The translations under genes and the position numbers were made by a program. Below, piece after piece: positions 26,477 to 37,000 of a DNA stretch of 64,000 nucleotides (the stretch's first letter is position 1; each line of letters starts with the position of its first letter). Under the pieces are notes generated by a model. That model made no database searches. It was not told where the DNA came from and was given only the letters and a program-made list of their open reading frames with translations. This DNA is from Hyphomicrobiales bacterium (lineage in GTDB: Bacteria > Pseudomonadota > Alphaproteobacteria > Rhizobiales > JACESI01), in NCBI GenBank assembly GCA_039989895.1, contig JBDXGY010000006.1, forward strand, positions 124,001-188,000. The letters run 5' to 3'.

Positions 26477-27874
26477 TTATCCAGGCCAGAGTTCTGTTTT
26501 TGGGTGAAACTGCGACCATGCAAACCAGAATGACTGGTGGCTACCTAGATCAGAGCCATCAGCATCAATAGCTTTGATGCCACCAGCATCAAGCTTGAGG
26601 CGAATGTTTTCATAGGCGATCTCTTCCCCTTTTTTCAAGGCAACTAATGCTTTGCTGCGTTGAAAGGCTATCGGTTTGCCAGAGGCCGTAATAATGCCAA
26701 TGACATCTTCATGAACTGACAATCTTGGGTCCACATCACCAACAGGGAATATAGGTCCATCGGCATCACGGCCATTGCGAAAATCAAAATCGCGACCAAG
26801 TGCATATTTCTCTAATAAGACTGTTGTCTCGGGGTGCTCTTTCTTCCAAGTTCCCCAGTCACTGGTTATGACGCTGGCTTGTTTGAGTTTTATTTTTTTC
26901 TCCAAAAGAGGTCCGGTTACAGCGCTGCCTAAAAACGTATCAAACACTGAAAACGTATTGACATCATACATGACTTTATTGGAGCGAATTAATAGCCCTG
27001 ATGTGCGCAATACGGGGCGTTCTACTCCATCTGGCAATTGGTCAGTAAAATAGGCTTGGGCCGCACCGCACAAAGTACAGTATGGTATTCCAAGGCTTCT
27101 GCCGCCCAGCGTGTCATTGACCATTTCGCGGACTTCCATAATCTGCCGCGGGTAAGCGCGATACTCACCGTTCACCTCGACACCAAAAATGATGTCATCG
27201 TCATCAAGCCACTTGGCATCTTTAGCGCTGCTTACTTCTGGGTTGTCGGCAGCAGGGATGCAATTGCATAAATCATCTGTTTTATCGAATGGGCGATCAT
27301 CAATTAGAACACCACCCCAAGAAACAAGTCTCCAGTCGATATCACCTTTAACGAAAATCTTGTCCCAACCAGGAATAACAGACGTAAAGATGGCGCGTTT
27401 GTAGCGAAGATATTCAGAGGGCGCAGGAATATCCCATGCAATGAGGTGATCCGTTAAAGTACCCCATTGATTAGTGTCATCTAACTTTTTGCCTAGCAAT
27501 TTAGAGGCTACTTTAGCGAGTTCAGTGTTGAGCGCTGGTCCAGAAACAAATCGCATTAAATCACTGATAACCCAGGCAATCCGAGGGTCGCTTGACTTAG
27601 ATATGATCTCAAGAGCTAACTCCTGATCTTCTCCCCAGCCAGATTGTGTTATGCCGTCGATAAAAGTTGTCTGCATAGCGGCCTTTAATTCAGCCGACTG
27701 TGGACCAGTTGGTATCGCAGGAGGCTTGCCATATTCCTTAATCACGTAATCTGGCAGCGTTTGCGAGGTTGTTTGAGCTTGCGCCGTCGTGAACCAGAAA
27801 AGAGCCAGCACCGCGAAGGCCACTGAGAGAGTGAATAAGAAGAAGCGGGATTGAGTTCTAGTTGCCGATGCCAT
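26477..27874 (-). CDS. Exported DUF3179 domain protein
   Basis: Protein of 465 residues with a signal peptide (cleavage after TTAQAQ, residue about 35). The C-terminal two thirds match the DUF3179 family: FGVEVNGEYRAYPRQIMEVREMVNDTLGG, then PYCTLCGAAQAYF with a conserved CxxCG, a GLLIRSNKVMYD segment, and the WFAWSQFHP end. The N-terminal part (about 50-160) is helical and unassigned. The reaction is not known. The cysteine pair and an NCIP region could bind a metal or thiol cofactor, but this is a guess. It converges on ccrM with 23 bases between. Confidence 0.85.
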   Translation of the reverse strand: MASATRTQSRFFLFTLSVAFAVLALFWFTTAQAQTTSQTLPDYVIKEYGKPPAIPTGPQSAELKAAMQTTFIDGITQSGWGEDQELALEIISKSSDPRIAWVISDLMRFVSGPALNTELAKVASKLLGKKLDDTNQWGTLTDHLIAWDIPAPSEYLRYKRAIFTSVIPGWDKIFVKGDIDWRLVSWGGVLIDDRPFDKTDDLCNCIPAADNPEVSSAKDAKWLDDDDIIFGVEVNGEYRAYPRQIMEVREMVNDTLGGRSLGIPYCTLCGAAQAYFTDQLPDGVERPVLRTSGLLIRSNKVMYDVNTFSVFDTFLGSAVTGPLLEKKIKLKQASVITSDWGTWKKEHPETTVLLEKYALGRDFDFRNGRDADGPIFPVGDVDPRLSVHEDVIGIITASGKPIAFQRSKALVALKKGEEIAYENIRLKLDAGGIKAIDADGSDLGSHQSFWFAWSQFHPKTELWPG

Positions 27875-28094
27875 TGAAGGGCCTTTCGTGTGTCTATTTT
27901 ATCTACGAGCACAAAACGACGCGCTTAAAGTCTTGGAGATTATGACCTCAAATTACTTTGTAGCGAATCACGATTTCGTCAGTCTTGTGTGAAGGCAAGA
28001 TCGGAGTTTTTTTAGGTGTAATGACAGCGATAAGCGCCGCAATGCGTTCCAGATTTTGGTCCGCGCAAAACTTCAACGAACATTGATAAATTTC

Positions 28095-28616
28095 TTATTC
28101 TTTATCTTGTTCATCACTCGTCGAACCAATGAAAATACTCGCTATTAATATAGCAATCACACCAACAGTCAGTGCAGCGTCAGCTAGATTAAAAACCGCA
28201 AATGAATAGCCGCCAGCATGCAAAAGCACATAATCAATCACATGCCCATAGACAGCACGGTCGATGATATTACCAATCGCTCCACCCAATATCATGCCAT
28301 AACCAAGGGCAGGAAGCAGGCCTTCATCGCGGGCCTGCCACCACAAATAAAGCATAATGATCACAACCACGCAGGCAATGCCAACAAGAGCGAGCGGCGT
28401 GAGATTATTCATGAAGCTAAAAGCAATACCCGTATTAAACGTATAAAATAATGAGAAAACCGGTAATATTTCAACGGCTTGCTGAAACGGCAGTTGTGCT
28501 TCGACTTTTATTTTGATGATTTGGTCTGCGACCAAAATAAGCGCCGCCACGGCAAGGCCTATGGCTGCATTGCGTTTGGTATTTGCTGGTCGAGAGGTGG
28601 GTTGATTATCAGACAT
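28095..28616 (-). CDS. lspA: Lipoprotein signal peptidase (signal peptidase II)
   Basis: Inner-membrane aspartyl peptidase that removes the signal peptide of prolipoproteins after lipid attachment. It has four TM helices, the conserved NTGIAFSF segment, the first catalytic Asp in GGAIGNIIDRAVYGHVIDY and the second in FAVFNLADAALTVG. At 173 residues it has normal length. Its stop lies upstream of a 200-bp spacer to DUF3179. It is two bases downstream of the TrmH-type gene. It would process the lipoproteins predicted here at the left edge, 23.7 kb and 41 kb. Confidence 0.96.
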   Translation of the reverse strand: MSDNQPTSRPANTKRNAAIGLAVAALILVADQIIKIKVEAQLPFQQAVEILPVFSLFYTFNTGIAFSFMNNLTPLALVGIACVVVIIMLYLWWQARDEGLLPALGYGMILGGAIGNIIDRAVYGHVIDYVLLHAGGYSFAVFNLADAALTVGVIAILIASIFIGSTSDEQDKE

Positions 28617-28618
28617 AT

Positions 28619-29449
28619 TTAAAAGCTCAAGACATCGCGTTGCATTTCAAACAGCATCACACCGGTTGCAATGGCAAGATTGAGACTGTCGGCGCTCCCT
28701 GCCTGCGGAATTTTAACAAGCGTGGTGCAGCACTCAGCAAGAGAACCAGGCAGGCCAGATTGTTCATTGCCCATAAACAGAATTGAGGGTGTATTATAGT
28801 CTACAGTGCGATAATCCACAGCCCCTTCCAAATGCGTGCCGACAATCAATCCGGGCCACTGTTTTGTCCATGCGGTGAACTCATCTGAACTAAACCGCAC
28901 CATAGGAAGCGCGAAGATGGACCCCATGGTGGCGCGCGTGGCTTCTAGTGCAAAGGGGTCGGTTGTATCACCCACCAAAATGATTCCCTTCGCACCGGCC
29001 GCGTCGGCTGTACGAATAATGGTGCCCAGATTACCGGGGTCTTTGGCTCCTTCAAGGGCCACCCATATATCACGGCCCTCTGGTTTGATCTGGCTCTCAT
29101 TTGCCCAAACCTGGTCAAACACGCCGACTACCATTTGCGGGTTATCACGCCGGGCGATTTTTGACAGAACCGCCTCAGAAACTTCCAAAACCATACCACC
29201 ACGTGCTTTGGTTTTGGCAGCAATTTTTTGTACCAATTCATGATCGGAGATTTTTTTGCCAAAAACAAAAATGCGTAGCGGCCAATCGGCTTCAACGGCG
29301 CTTGCAACAAGCTTCATACCTTCAGCGAGAAACTGATTGCTAGCCGTGCGATTTTTGCGCTGGGTGAGGCCGCGAATCTCTTTGATTATCGGATTAGAGA
29401 CGCTTGTAATCTCTTTATAAACACCGCCGCGCGATATAGGTTCACTCAT
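28619..29449 (-). CDS. TrmH/SpoU family RNA 2'-O-methyltransferase
   Basis: SPOUT-class methyltransferase of 276 residues. An N-terminal substrate-binding domain (VSNPIIKEIRGLTQRKNR, FLAEGMKLVASAVEADWP) leads into the knotted domain with the three SpoU motifs: DPGNLGTIIRTADAAGAKGI, SILFMGNEQSGLP and VKIPQAGSADSLNLAIATGVMLFE. It most resembles the 23S rRNA 2'-O-methyltransferase group, but the target nucleotide cannot be read from sequence. The open frame extends to 29539, but ATG 29449, which overlaps the upstream methyltransferase gene by eight bases, fits the family start. Confidence 0.9.
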   Translation of the reverse strand: MSEPISRGGVYKEITSVSNPIIKEIRGLTQRKNRTASNQFLAEGMKLVASAVEADWPLRIFVFGKKISDHELVQKIAAKTKARGGMVLEVSEAVLSKIARRDNPQMVVGVFDQVWANESQIKPEGRDIWVALEGAKDPGNLGTIIRTADAAGAKGIILVGDTTDPFALEATRATMGSIFALPMVRFSSDEFTAWTKQWPGLIVGTHLEGAVDYRTVDYNTPSILFMGNEQSGLPGSLAECCTTLVKIPQAGSADSLNLAIATGVMLFEMQRDVLSF

Positions 29450-30578
29450 TATTGTTGCCTTTAGACCAGCGGGTGAAAAGCGAAGTTGAAAGACGCCGTT
29501 CGCTGTCCTCTTCTTTGATGAGAAGTTCACCTGATTCAATCACCCCACCCATACCAGAAAAAACATCCCGCGCCACTTCATGACTCGCCATAAAAGATGC
29601 GCGGATGGCATAAGATGACAGAATGAAGAAAAGCGGATCATCAGATAATATTGCGCGGGTGTTATGGAGAAGATCGCTCAAGCCTTCAAAAAACTGCCAG
29701 ACTTCGCCTTTTGGCCCACGGCCATATTTAGGCGGGTCCATGATAATGCCATCATAGGTCTTGCCGCGCCGGGCTTCGCGCTCAACAAATTTGACAGCAT
29801 CCTCGCAAATCCAGCGAATAGGGGCTTCATCAAGGCCACTGAGAGATTGGTTTTCCCGCGCCCAGCCGATGGCTTTTTTGGAGGCATCAATATGGGTCAC
29901 AGAGGCACCTGCTTTTGCGGCGATGAGTGAGGCTACACCGGTGTAGCCAAACAGGTTGAGCACATTCACAGGTCTTTCTGCCTTGCGGATCAATCCGTCA
30001 AACCATGCCCAATGCGCGGCCTGTTCAGGGAAGAAGCCCATGTGTCGAAATGCGGTGAAGCGGGCATGAAACTTGATGTCATGAAAGCCGAGCGTCCAAG
30101 CGTCTTCTTGTTTAGCATCGCTCAAGCGGTTTTGAAATTTCCAGCGCCCCGATGCTTCTTCATCGTCTGCGCCAGAGAAAATAGCATCCGCTTCGTTCCA
30201 AGTTTTTTCAGGCAGGCGTGGTTGCCACAAGGCCTGTCCTTCAGGCCGCACGATCGTATAAGGGCCGTAACGTTCTAATTTTTGTTCAAAGCCAGAATCG
30301 ATAAGCGCATAATCTCGAAAGCTTGGCATATCCAGCATGACCGGTGCGCGGGCAATTGGCGATGGACCAGAAATCAACTTGCGCCTGATAGGCAAGGGGC
30401 GTTCAGGTTTTGGAGTTTTGTCGGGTAGCGTTTCGCGATCACGCTTCTTGGCTGACAATCCACCTGCGAGCGGGCGGAAATGTCTTTTCCCGCCTTGTTC
30501 ATCATTCTTCCCACCACGTGCTTTTGCGGTATCGGTTTTTTTATATGGTTTTTTTGCCGGACGGCGTGGGGGTGCCAT
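29442..30578 (-). CDS. Class I SAM-dependent rRNA methyltransferase, basic N-terminal tail
   Basis: Protein of 378 residues. Residues 1-75 are a Lys/Arg/Pro-rich, low-complexity tail, probably RNA-binding. The rest is a Rossmann methyltransferase of the RlmI/RlmK-like type: VLNLFGYTGVASLIAAKAGASVTHIDASKKAIGWARENQ holds motifs I and II, IRWICEDAVKFVE motif III, and DGIIMDPPKYGRGPKGEVW the catalytic DPPK/Y loop. Relatives modify 23S rRNA cytosine or guanine; the exact site is unknown. It overlaps the TrmH-type gene, so the two RNA methyltransferases and lspA probably form one unit. Confidence 0.87.
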   Translation of the reverse strand: MAPPRRPAKKPYKKTDTAKARGGKNDEQGGKRHFRPLAGGLSAKKRDRETLPDKTPKPERPLPIRRKLISGPSPIARAPVMLDMPSFRDYALIDSGFEQKLERYGPYTIVRPEGQALWQPRLPEKTWNEADAIFSGADDEEASGRWKFQNRLSDAKQEDAWTLGFHDIKFHARFTAFRHMGFFPEQAAHWAWFDGLIRKAERPVNVLNLFGYTGVASLIAAKAGASVTHIDASKKAIGWARENQSLSGLDEAPIRWICEDAVKFVEREARRGKTYDGIIMDPPKYGRGPKGEVWQFFEGLSDLLHNTRAILSDDPLFFILSSYAIRASFMASHEVARDVFSGMGGVIESGELLIKEEDSERRLSTSLFTRWSKGNNNE

Positions 30579-30634
30579 GTTCAGTGACCTATTGTTTCAA
30601 ACTATTGGGCTGACCCTAGGCTTAAAAGCTCTAA

Positions 30635-30668
30635 AGAAAACCCGACACAACGTTAGTTATGCCGGGTT
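30635..30668 (-). terminator. Intrinsic terminator of the second chemoreceptor
   Basis: On the minus strand AACCCG (30668-30663) pairs with CGGGTT (30644-30639), with partial extension inward, followed by TTTTCTTTAG. It lies about 28 bases past the stop of the 30.7-33.1 kb chemoreceptor gene. Confidence 0.65.
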
Positions 30669-30695
30669 ATAATGTCTAATGAAAACCGTCTGGTA

Positions 30696-33086
30696 TTAGG
30701 CAGCGGCAACCTTTGTGAGGAAATCATCAACACGTTGGCTAAGGGTCGTTGCACCTTCTGTAAGTTCGTTAGATGTGCCAAGGATAGTTTCAGCTGATCC
30801 AGAGTTGCGTTGCATTGCATCACTAACACCTGACATATTCGATGTTGTCATATCCGCGCCGCTAGACGCTTTTTGCGCGCTGAGCGATATTTCTTGCGTG
30901 GCGTTATTTTGTTGAACAACGGACGATGCAATTGAATTTGTATGGGTTTGAACATTGGTCATAATCTCATTGATAGCCATGATCGCTTCAACTGTATCAT
31001 CACTCGCATTTTGAATGCCGGAGATTTGCTCAGCAATTTCAGTGGTGGCATTTTGTGTTTGTTCAGCAAGTGATTTGACTTCCTGAGCAACAACAGCAAA
31101 TCCTTTGCCGCTTTCACCAGCACGCGCAGCCTCAATTGTCGCATTCAAGGCAAGCAGGTTGGTTTGTTCTGCAATATCTTGAATGAGGTTGACGACATCA
31201 CCAATTTTCTGTGCAGATGTTGCAAGCTGAGAAACGCGATCAGATGTTTCTTGTGCGTTTTTGGCGCCATCTTCAACAACTTTACTCGTTGTACTAACCT
31301 GACGATTGATTTCTTGAGTAGAGATAGAAAGCTCTTCAGCCGCTGCCGCAACCGTTTGAATGTTAGATGAAGATTCTTGAGAATTGACTGTTGCGTTATC
31401 AGTTTGTTCAGTGGCTTCGCTCGCAATCTGATTAAGAGACTGGGCGGTATCAACCATTTGGTTGGCTTGATTATTAAAGGCTGACATAAGTTGTGTCACA
31501 TCGGTCCTGAATCCGCTGATTAGTGCATCCACATTCGCTTGACGCTCAGCTTCGCGTTTGTGGTCTTCTTCGGTTTGGCCTTCTAGGCGAACACGAGCTT
31601 TAGCATTTTCATGGAACACGCCGATGCTTCTCTCCATGATGCCTATTTCATTTGTGCGTTCACTGTTGTTTGTATCAATCGCTAGATCACCTTCAGCCAA
31701 TTTGGACATTTGCTCAGCCATGCGTTTAACAGGTCTGCTTATCATACGTTCCATGGCTATGATTGCCCCTAACGCGACCACAATTAAGGCGATAATTGCT
31801 ACGGCGATTTCTACAAAGGCTTGAGTTGTGGTTGAGGTCGATTCTGCAGCACCAGCAGATGCAACTGATGCCACCAACTCACCCACACTGGAAGAACTCT
31901 TCACGACTTCCTTAATAGCGTTTTCTTGATTTTTAACGAGTTCCTTTAAGCTGGCAATTTGTCCTGCATATTTGTCAGTTAAAGGCTTTATTTTGGGGAT
32001 GCCAGCATCGGTTGCTTTTTGGGCGGCCTTGGCCAGATTTTCCATCGCGCTATCAAGTTCCGCGATATTGTTCTCGTTCGGTGTTGCTGCAAAAATACGT
32101 CTGCTCGCATTTGTACTACCTGCGATCTGCATGAGTGTTACGCTTGCAAGAATTTTTGCGTCTACTTTCGATGCATTTGATGCTGCAGATTGATTGCCAC
32201 CAGCCGTCTTGCTCAGGTCATCAACCAATTTGCTGACGTCTGTTCTAATCTTGATCAATTCACTTTGTAGACTAGTAATAAGGGAAGAATTAGGTGGCAC
32301 GCCGTCCGCGGCACTTTCAGCAATCAATTCGAAGTTTTTCCCCAAATCAGTCACCTGCCTTTGCATTGTGGCGAGCTCAAGAAACTTACCAAGGCTGAAC
32401 ATGCTCTTATCCATGCGCACCAGTGGTTCGTTGATTTTTTTCAATAAATCGCGCGATTGCTTAATGGCCTCAGCAGGGTATGTAACATAACGATCAGGTA
32501 AAGAAGCGTTGAATTTGTCCATGTTACCAAAGAAGAAGAAAATTTCTCTCATGACAGTCGAGATTGCATTTTCTTTCTGTGCAAGTTTTGCCTGAACTAC
32601 TTGTGTCTTGCGTTGTTTCTCTTGTGCATTTTTTGAAGCTTGCTGAGCAACTTTGACAATTTGTGCGAATGTATCATTTAGCTCTGCATTGGCGATCTTT
32701 GCTGGTTCGGTGCCAGATTCAAGACGGCTTATTGCAGCACTCATCACTTCAGATTTGGCAATAGCATTTCTCAAATCGTCTGATTTGCCGTTTTTATCGG
32801 CAGCATTCAATTGAGTTTTTATTGAATCAAGTTTCACGCGGCTATCAGCGAGATAAGCGGGATCTTGGCTGTAAATAAATGTTTTTAGATCAGCGGCTAT
32901 GGAATTCATTTTCACTAAGCTTGATACGAGATAATTGTTTTTATCAGACGTCTTTGATATTTGATAAAGAGAAAAGGCACTAACACCAGCAATCATTGCC
33001 GCGATAGCCGCTAATGTGAGCGACGAAATTGTCACAGTTGCACGCATTGAAAGATTGTTAAATATCAATTGTAAATTTTGAAGCAT
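30696..33086 (-). CDS. Methyl-accepting chemotaxis protein with long helical sensor domain
   Basis: Chemoreceptor of 796 residues. TM1 is at about residues 17-40; the periplasmic region (about 41-415) is very long and almost entirely helical, with repeated Lys/Ala/Asn-rich heptad-like stretches; TM2 is at about 420-445; HAMP at about 446-500 ([21 protein letters not shown]); the signalling domain at about 555-790 keeps the tip [20 protein letters not shown] and [20 protein letters not shown]. The sensor has no Cache or PAS look; a helical-bimodular-type or four-helix sensor is possible. No CheR pentapeptide. A terminator follows. Its signalling core resembles the receptor at 1.0 kb but the sensors are unrelated. 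Confidence 0.92.
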   Translation of the reverse strand: MLQNLQLIFNNLSMRATVTISSLTLAAIAAMIAGVSAFSLYQISKTSDKNNYLVSSLVKMNSIAADLKTFIYSQDPAYLADSRVKLDSIKTQLNAADKNGKSDDLRNAIAKSEVMSAAISRLESGTEPAKIANAELNDTFAQIVKVAQQASKNAQEKQRKTQVVQAKLAQKENAISTVMREIFFFFGNMDKFNASLPDRYVTYPAEAIKQSRDLLKKINEPLVRMDKSMFSLGKFLELATMQRQVTDLGKNFELIAESAADGVPPNSSLITSLQSELIKIRTDVSKLVDDLSKTAGGNQSAASNASKVDAKILASVTLMQIAGSTNASRRIFAATPNENNIAELDSAMENLAKAAQKATDAGIPKIKPLTDKYAGQIASLKELVKNQENAIKEVVKSSSSVGELVASVASAGAAESTSTTTQAFVEIAVAIIALIVVALGAIIAMERMISRPVKRMAEQMSKLAEGDLAIDTNNSERTNEIGIMERSIGVFHENAKARVRLEGQTEEDHKREAERQANVDALISGFRTDVTQLMSAFNNQANQMVDTAQSLNQIASEATEQTDNATVNSQESSSNIQTVAAAAEELSISTQEINRQVSTTSKVVEDGAKNAQETSDRVSQLATSAQKIGDVVNLIQDIAEQTNLLALNATIEAARAGESGKGFAVVAQEVKSLAEQTQNATTEIAEQISGIQNASDDTVEAIMAINEIMTNVQTHTNSIASSVVQQNNATQEISLSAQKASSGADMTTSNMSGVSDAMQRNSGSAETILGTSNELTEGATTLSQRVDDFLTKVAAA

Positions 33087-33282
33087 TGCGGATTCCTAAT
33101 GTAGAGTTATCAGTTGGCTGTGTCACTTAATGAGTGTTTCGCCATTGTTAGAAAATCATTTATAGAGTTAATAATATTAAGGTGACTAAAGAGTTACTAA
33201 GTGCGAATTTTCAATTTTCGTTCTAAATAATGACGCTCGATAGTGATCTTTAGAGTGCTATCAATTGATATGTGGAGTTGAC

Positions 33283-34773
33283 ATGGGGAATATTCTGGCA
33301 ATTGACCAAGGCACGACATCTAGTCGGGCGATCATCTTTTCAGGTGAGATGAATATTATCACGCTCACTCAAGAAGAATTTCCGCAGCATTTTCCAAAAC
33401 CAGGCTGGGTAGAACATGATCCCGAAGATATTTGGGCCAGCGTGGTTTCCACAGTGCGCGATGCGCTTTCAAAGGCGCAAATGAATGCCACAGACATTGC
33501 GGGTCTTGGCATCACCAATCAGCGTGAAACGACAGTGCTATGGAATCGGAAAACAGGTAAAGCAGTTTATAATGCGATTGTCTGGCAAGATCGGCGCACA
33601 GAAGAGTTTTGCGTTACTTTGCGTGAAGATGGATTTGCCGAAACGTTGAATGAGAAAACGGGCCTGCTTGCTGATCCTTATTTTTCCGGCACGAAGATTG
33701 CCTGGATACTTGATAATGTAGATGGCGCACGCGTAGCAGCTGAAAAAGGCGAGCTGGCTTTTGGTACCATTGACGCATTTTTAATCTGGCGTTTGACGGG
33801 TGGCAAAGTGCACGCCACAGATGCAACAAATGCATCGCGCACGATGCTGTTTAACATTCACACCCAAGAATGGGACGATGAAATTTTAACACGGTTGAAC
33901 ATCCCGCGCTCGCTCTTGCCCGAGGTAAAAGATTGCGCGGCTGACTTTGGTTCTACTGATCCTGACTTGTTTGGAGCAACCATCCCTATTGCAGGGGTTG
34001 CCGGCGACCAACAATCAGCGGCCATCGGGCAGGCGTGTTTCAAACCGGGCATGATGAAAAGTACGTATGGCACGGGTTGTTTCGCTATTTTAAATACAGG
34101 CAAAAGCGCAGTCCGCTCCAAAAACCGCCTTTTAACAACGCTGACCTATCGGCTTAATGGGAAAGTTGCCTATGCCCTTGAGGGGTCTATCTTTATGGCT
34201 GGTGCTGCTGTGCAATGGTTGCGCGATGGTTTGCAAATAATCGAATCCGCCGCTGAAACAGGAAAAATGGCAGAAGCCGCAGCTAGCGACCAGGATGTCT
34301 ATATGGTGCCAGCCTTTGTCGGCCTTGGCGCACCATATTGGGATGCAGAGGCGCAAGGTGCGATTTATGGATTGTCACGAGGAACAGGTCGTAACGAGCT
34401 CGTTCGAGCCACGCTTGAAGCTGTTTGTTATCAAACCCGTGATCTTTTGGAAGCAATGCAAGACGATATGGGAGAAGACTTTGAGACAACATTGCGGGTT
34501 GATGGCGGTATGGTGGCCAGCGATTGGACGATGCAGTTCTTGTCGAACATTTTGAATGCACCAGTAGATCGGCCCACCATTTTGGAAACAACAGCTCTTG
34601 GGGCTGCATGGCTTGCAGGATCCCATGTGGGCGCTTGGCCTGATCAATTAGGTTTTTCAGAAAACTGGAAGTTAGAACGATGTTTCACACCACAAATGAG
34701 TGATGACGAACGCACACGAAAATATGCCGGATGGAAAAAGGCAGTAGAACGCACGCTCACAACATCCTCATAG
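33283..34773 (+). CDS. glpK: Glycerol kinase
   Basis: FGGY-family kinase that makes sn-glycerol 3-phosphate from glycerol and ATP, trapping glycerol in the cytosol. Family signs: [55 protein letters not shown], the ADP/phosphate site GIAGDQQ-like [28 protein letters not shown], and [17 protein letters not shown] with DGGMVASDW. At 496 residues it has normal length. The frame opens earlier (33265), but ATG 33283 with GGAG five bases upstream matches the family start. No glpD, glpR or glycerol facilitator lies next to it; the aquaporin at 47.7 kb is not linked. Confidence 0.96.
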   Translation: MGNILAIDQGTTSSRAIIFSGEMNIITLTQEEFPQHFPKPGWVEHDPEDIWASVVSTVRDALSKAQMNATDIAGLGITNQRETTVLWNRKTGKAVYNAIVWQDRRTEEFCVTLREDGFAETLNEKTGLLADPYFSGTKIAWILDNVDGARVAAEKGELAFGTIDAFLIWRLTGGKVHATDATNASRTMLFNIHTQEWDDEILTRLNIPRSLLPEVKDCAADFGSTDPDLFGATIPIAGVAGDQQSAAIGQACFKPGMMKSTYGTGCFAILNTGKSAVRSKNRLLTTLTYRLNGKVAYALEGSIFMAGAAVQWLRDGLQIIESAAETGKMAEAAASDQDVYMVPAFVGLGAPYWDAEAQGAIYGLSRGTGRNELVRATLEAVCYQTRDLLEAMQDDMGEDFETTLRVDGGMVASDWTMQFLSNILNAPVDRPTILETTALGAAWLAGSHVGAWPDQLGFSENWKLERCFTPQMSDDERTRKYAGWKKAVERTLTTSS

Positions 34774-34778
34774 ATGCG

Positions 34779-35804
34779 TTAAGCCGTCCAGCGCCGACCG
34801 CGCAATTCGATCGCAAAACGTGGTGGTGTGCGGGCATAGGTGGCGAGGCCATGCAGGGCGGGGCTTGGATGTGTGACAATAGATGTTGATATTTGGCCAA
34901 GCAAATCATCGTGCGGTGCTTTGGCTTCAAAAGAGGCGCGGAAGGCACCATTCTTAAGGAGTGGTGCAATGCGCGGTGCGATCCCCCCCGCCAGATAAAC
35001 GCCGCCTTTGGCCATTGTAAACATCGCCATATCGCCTGCAAATCGCCCAAGATAAGAACAAAATAAATCAAGCGTCTCGCGGGCAATGGTGTCACTGTTA
35101 TCAAGCGCTGCTCGGGTGACCTCTGCGGCTCTTGAAAAAATTGGAGGTTTTTGACCTAAAATACTCAAAGCCTTGTAAAGGCGCATGATGCCTGGACCAC
35201 TTAAAAAAGTTTCTGCTGTTATGCGACCGTTCGTGGGCTCCATCACGCGCCAGATATCAAAATCCAAATCGGTAATCGGCCCAAAATTGATGTGTCCCCC
35301 TTCACCGGGAACAGGTACCCAAGTATCACGGGCAAAAACAAGGGCGGCAGCACCAAGACCTGTTCCTGGTCCGACAATCAGCTTGGTGCCATACTGACTC
35401 TCACTGCCATCACCAATCGATATGAGGTCGGTTCCTGAAATCGAAGGCAGCGATAAAGCCAGCGCCTCAAAGTCGTTTAAAACAACAACAATTTCAAATC
35501 CGAACTCTTCAATCAGGCGCTTAGGTTCGACAATCCATGGACTGTTGGTCAGTGAGACTGTATCGCCACTCACAGGACCCGCAACGGCTAAAATAGCTGC
35601 TCTTGGATGTATTGCAGTATGATTGAGGGCTGTCTCTTGCATAGCATGCATGAGGTCAGGAAAATCGCTTGTTTTCAGCACAGGAAATTTCTTCACAGCA
35701 CTCAATGCATCGGTCATTAATCCAAAGCGCACATTGGTTCCGCCAACATCCGCAATTAATGCTGGAAATGGCACAAAGTCTGGTTTGTCAGAGGCTAATG
35801 CCAT
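34779..35804 (-). CDS. glk: Glucokinase
   Basis: ATP-dependent glucose kinase of the bacterial Glk (not ROK) family. The phosphate-binding start is LIADVGGTNVRFGLM; the catalytic Asp lies in VVLNDFEALALSLP; GPGTGLGAAAL, the PGEGGHINFGP glucose-binding segment with its Glu-Gly-Gly-His, and FLSGPGIMRLYKAL follow, and GGVYLAGGIAPRI closes the ATP site. Length 341 residues is normal from ATG 35804; the frame extends to a TTG at 35840 without a well-placed ribosome site. It converges on glpK, five bases apart, so the two sugar/polyol kinases face each other. Confidence 0.95.
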   Translation of the reverse strand: MALASDKPDFVPFPALIADVGGTNVRFGLMTDALSAVKKFPVLKTSDFPDLMHAMQETALNHTAIHPRAAILAVAGPVSGDTVSLTNSPWIVEPKRLIEEFGFEIVVVLNDFEALALSLPSISGTDLISIGDGSESQYGTKLIVGPGTGLGAAALVFARDTWVPVPGEGGHINFGPITDLDFDIWRVMEPTNGRITAETFLSGPGIMRLYKALSILGQKPPIFSRAAEVTRAALDNSDTIARETLDLFCSYLGRFAGDMAMFTMAKGGVYLAGGIAPRIAPLLKNGAFRASFEAKAPHDDLLGQISTSIVTHPSPALHGLATYARTPPRFAIELRGRRWTA

Positions 35805-35905
35805 CTCATGTCCATTTTCAGGTAAAAGCCTAAAAAGCAACTTCCTATATTTATTTTAAGCTCATTAGATCAATATAAAAAAGTCTGCAAGTTAAACTCT
35901 GTTTG

Positions 35906-37000
35906 TTAGCTAAAGTCTCTGTTTTTTGTGATGCCAGGTTTCGCTGCTTCGAGAATTTTTTTCATCACCGTTGGTAGGGCCTCATCAGCGATGGACTCTT
36001 CATCAGCCCACCAACAGTTTTTAGCAGGCTTTTGATTATGCGGAAAAACATTCGTTACTACATCAACTTCGAGGTGAAAGTGCGTGAATGTATGACGAAT
36101 GGTGCCGCATTGTTTTGACCAGCCAGCTTGAAAGGGGGCGGCGGCGAAAGGCGATTTTGGCTTTTCTTCACTCCACACGGTCCCAGGAACTTCGGTCATG
36201 CCACCGAGCAGGCCTTTGTCTGGTCGCTGTCGTAACAAGATGGCGCGGTCTTCTCGCACGGCAACAAAAGCCCAGCCATAGCGCGTTGGTTTCACTTTCT
36301 TGGGTGCCTTTCGCGGAAAGTCTTCCTGCGCGTTGGTCCAGCTTGCCTGACAAGATTCACGCCACACACATATTGCACAGGCTGGGCGTTTTGGAGTGCA
36401 AATTGTTGCACCCAAATCCATCATGGCTTGGGCATAATCACCACAACGCTTTTTTGGGGTGAGGGCGGCAGCAAGCTCAGCAATAGTTTTCTTTGCTCCA
36501 GGCAGTGGCTTTTCTATGGCGTAAAGTCGCGAAATGACGCGCTCCACATTGCCATCCACAACGACTGCATGTTTATCAAATGCAATCGATGTCATGGCTG
36601 CTGCTGTATAATCTCCAATACCAGGAAGTTTTTTTAACTCCACCAAGGTTTCAGGAAAGCGGCCCTCATAATCGCTGACTATCATATTTGCGCAGGCTTT
36701 GAGATTGCGCGCGCGCGAGTAATATCCAAGACCCGCCCACGCCTTCAGCACATCGTCCCGCTCGCTCTTCGCAAGATCTTGCACGGTTGGCCAAGTGGTA
36801 ACAAATTTCTCGAAATAAGATTTCACAGTAGCAACTGTGGTTTGCTGCAACATGATTTCAGATAACCATATCCGATAGGGGTCGGGCATTTCACCAGCGG
36901 CTCGGTTTTTGGGGTTGATGCGCCATGGCAAAACACGCGCATGGTTATCATACCAAGCGAGCAAGTCTTTGGATTTAGGTGGCTTTAATGTCCGCTCCAT
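35906..37000 (-). CDS. mutY: Adenine DNA glycosylase MutY
   Basis: Base-excision repair enzyme that removes A mispaired with 8-oxo-G. The N-terminal domain has LPWR, the catalytic Glu in EIMLQQTTVATV, the helix-hairpin-helix LPGIGDYTAAAMTSIAF and catalytic Asp in VVDGNVERVISRL. The 4Fe-4S cluster motif C-x6-C-x2-C-x5-C is complete in CTPKRPACAICVWRESC. The C-terminal NUDIX-like domain (about 235-360) reads the 8-oxo-G strand. At 364 residues it has normal length. Its ATG overlaps the smc stop as TGATG, showing translational coupling to smc. Confidence 0.96.
   Translation of the reverse strand: MERTLKPPKSKDLLAWYDNHARVLPWRINPKNRAAGEMPDPYRIWLSEIMLQQTTVATVKSYFEKFVTTWPTVQDLAKSERDDVLKAWAGLGYYSRARNLKACANMIVSDYEGRFPETLVELKKLPGIGDYTAAAMTSIAFDKHAVVVDGNVERVISRLYAIEKPLPGAKKTIAELAAALTPKKRCGDYAQAMMDLGATICTPKRPACAICVWRESCQASWTNAQEDFPRKAPKKVKPTRYGWAFVAVREDRAILLRQRPDKGLLGGMTEVPGTVWSEEKPKSPFAAAPFQAGWSKQCGTIRHTFTHFHLEVDVVTNVFPHNQKPAKNCWWADEESIADEALPTVMKKILEAAKPGITKNRDFS

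Noticed and set aside
35521-35540. GGTTCGACAATCC resembling a tRNA T-loop
   Set aside because: Lies inside the glk coding sequence with no acceptor stem or anticodon arm around it.
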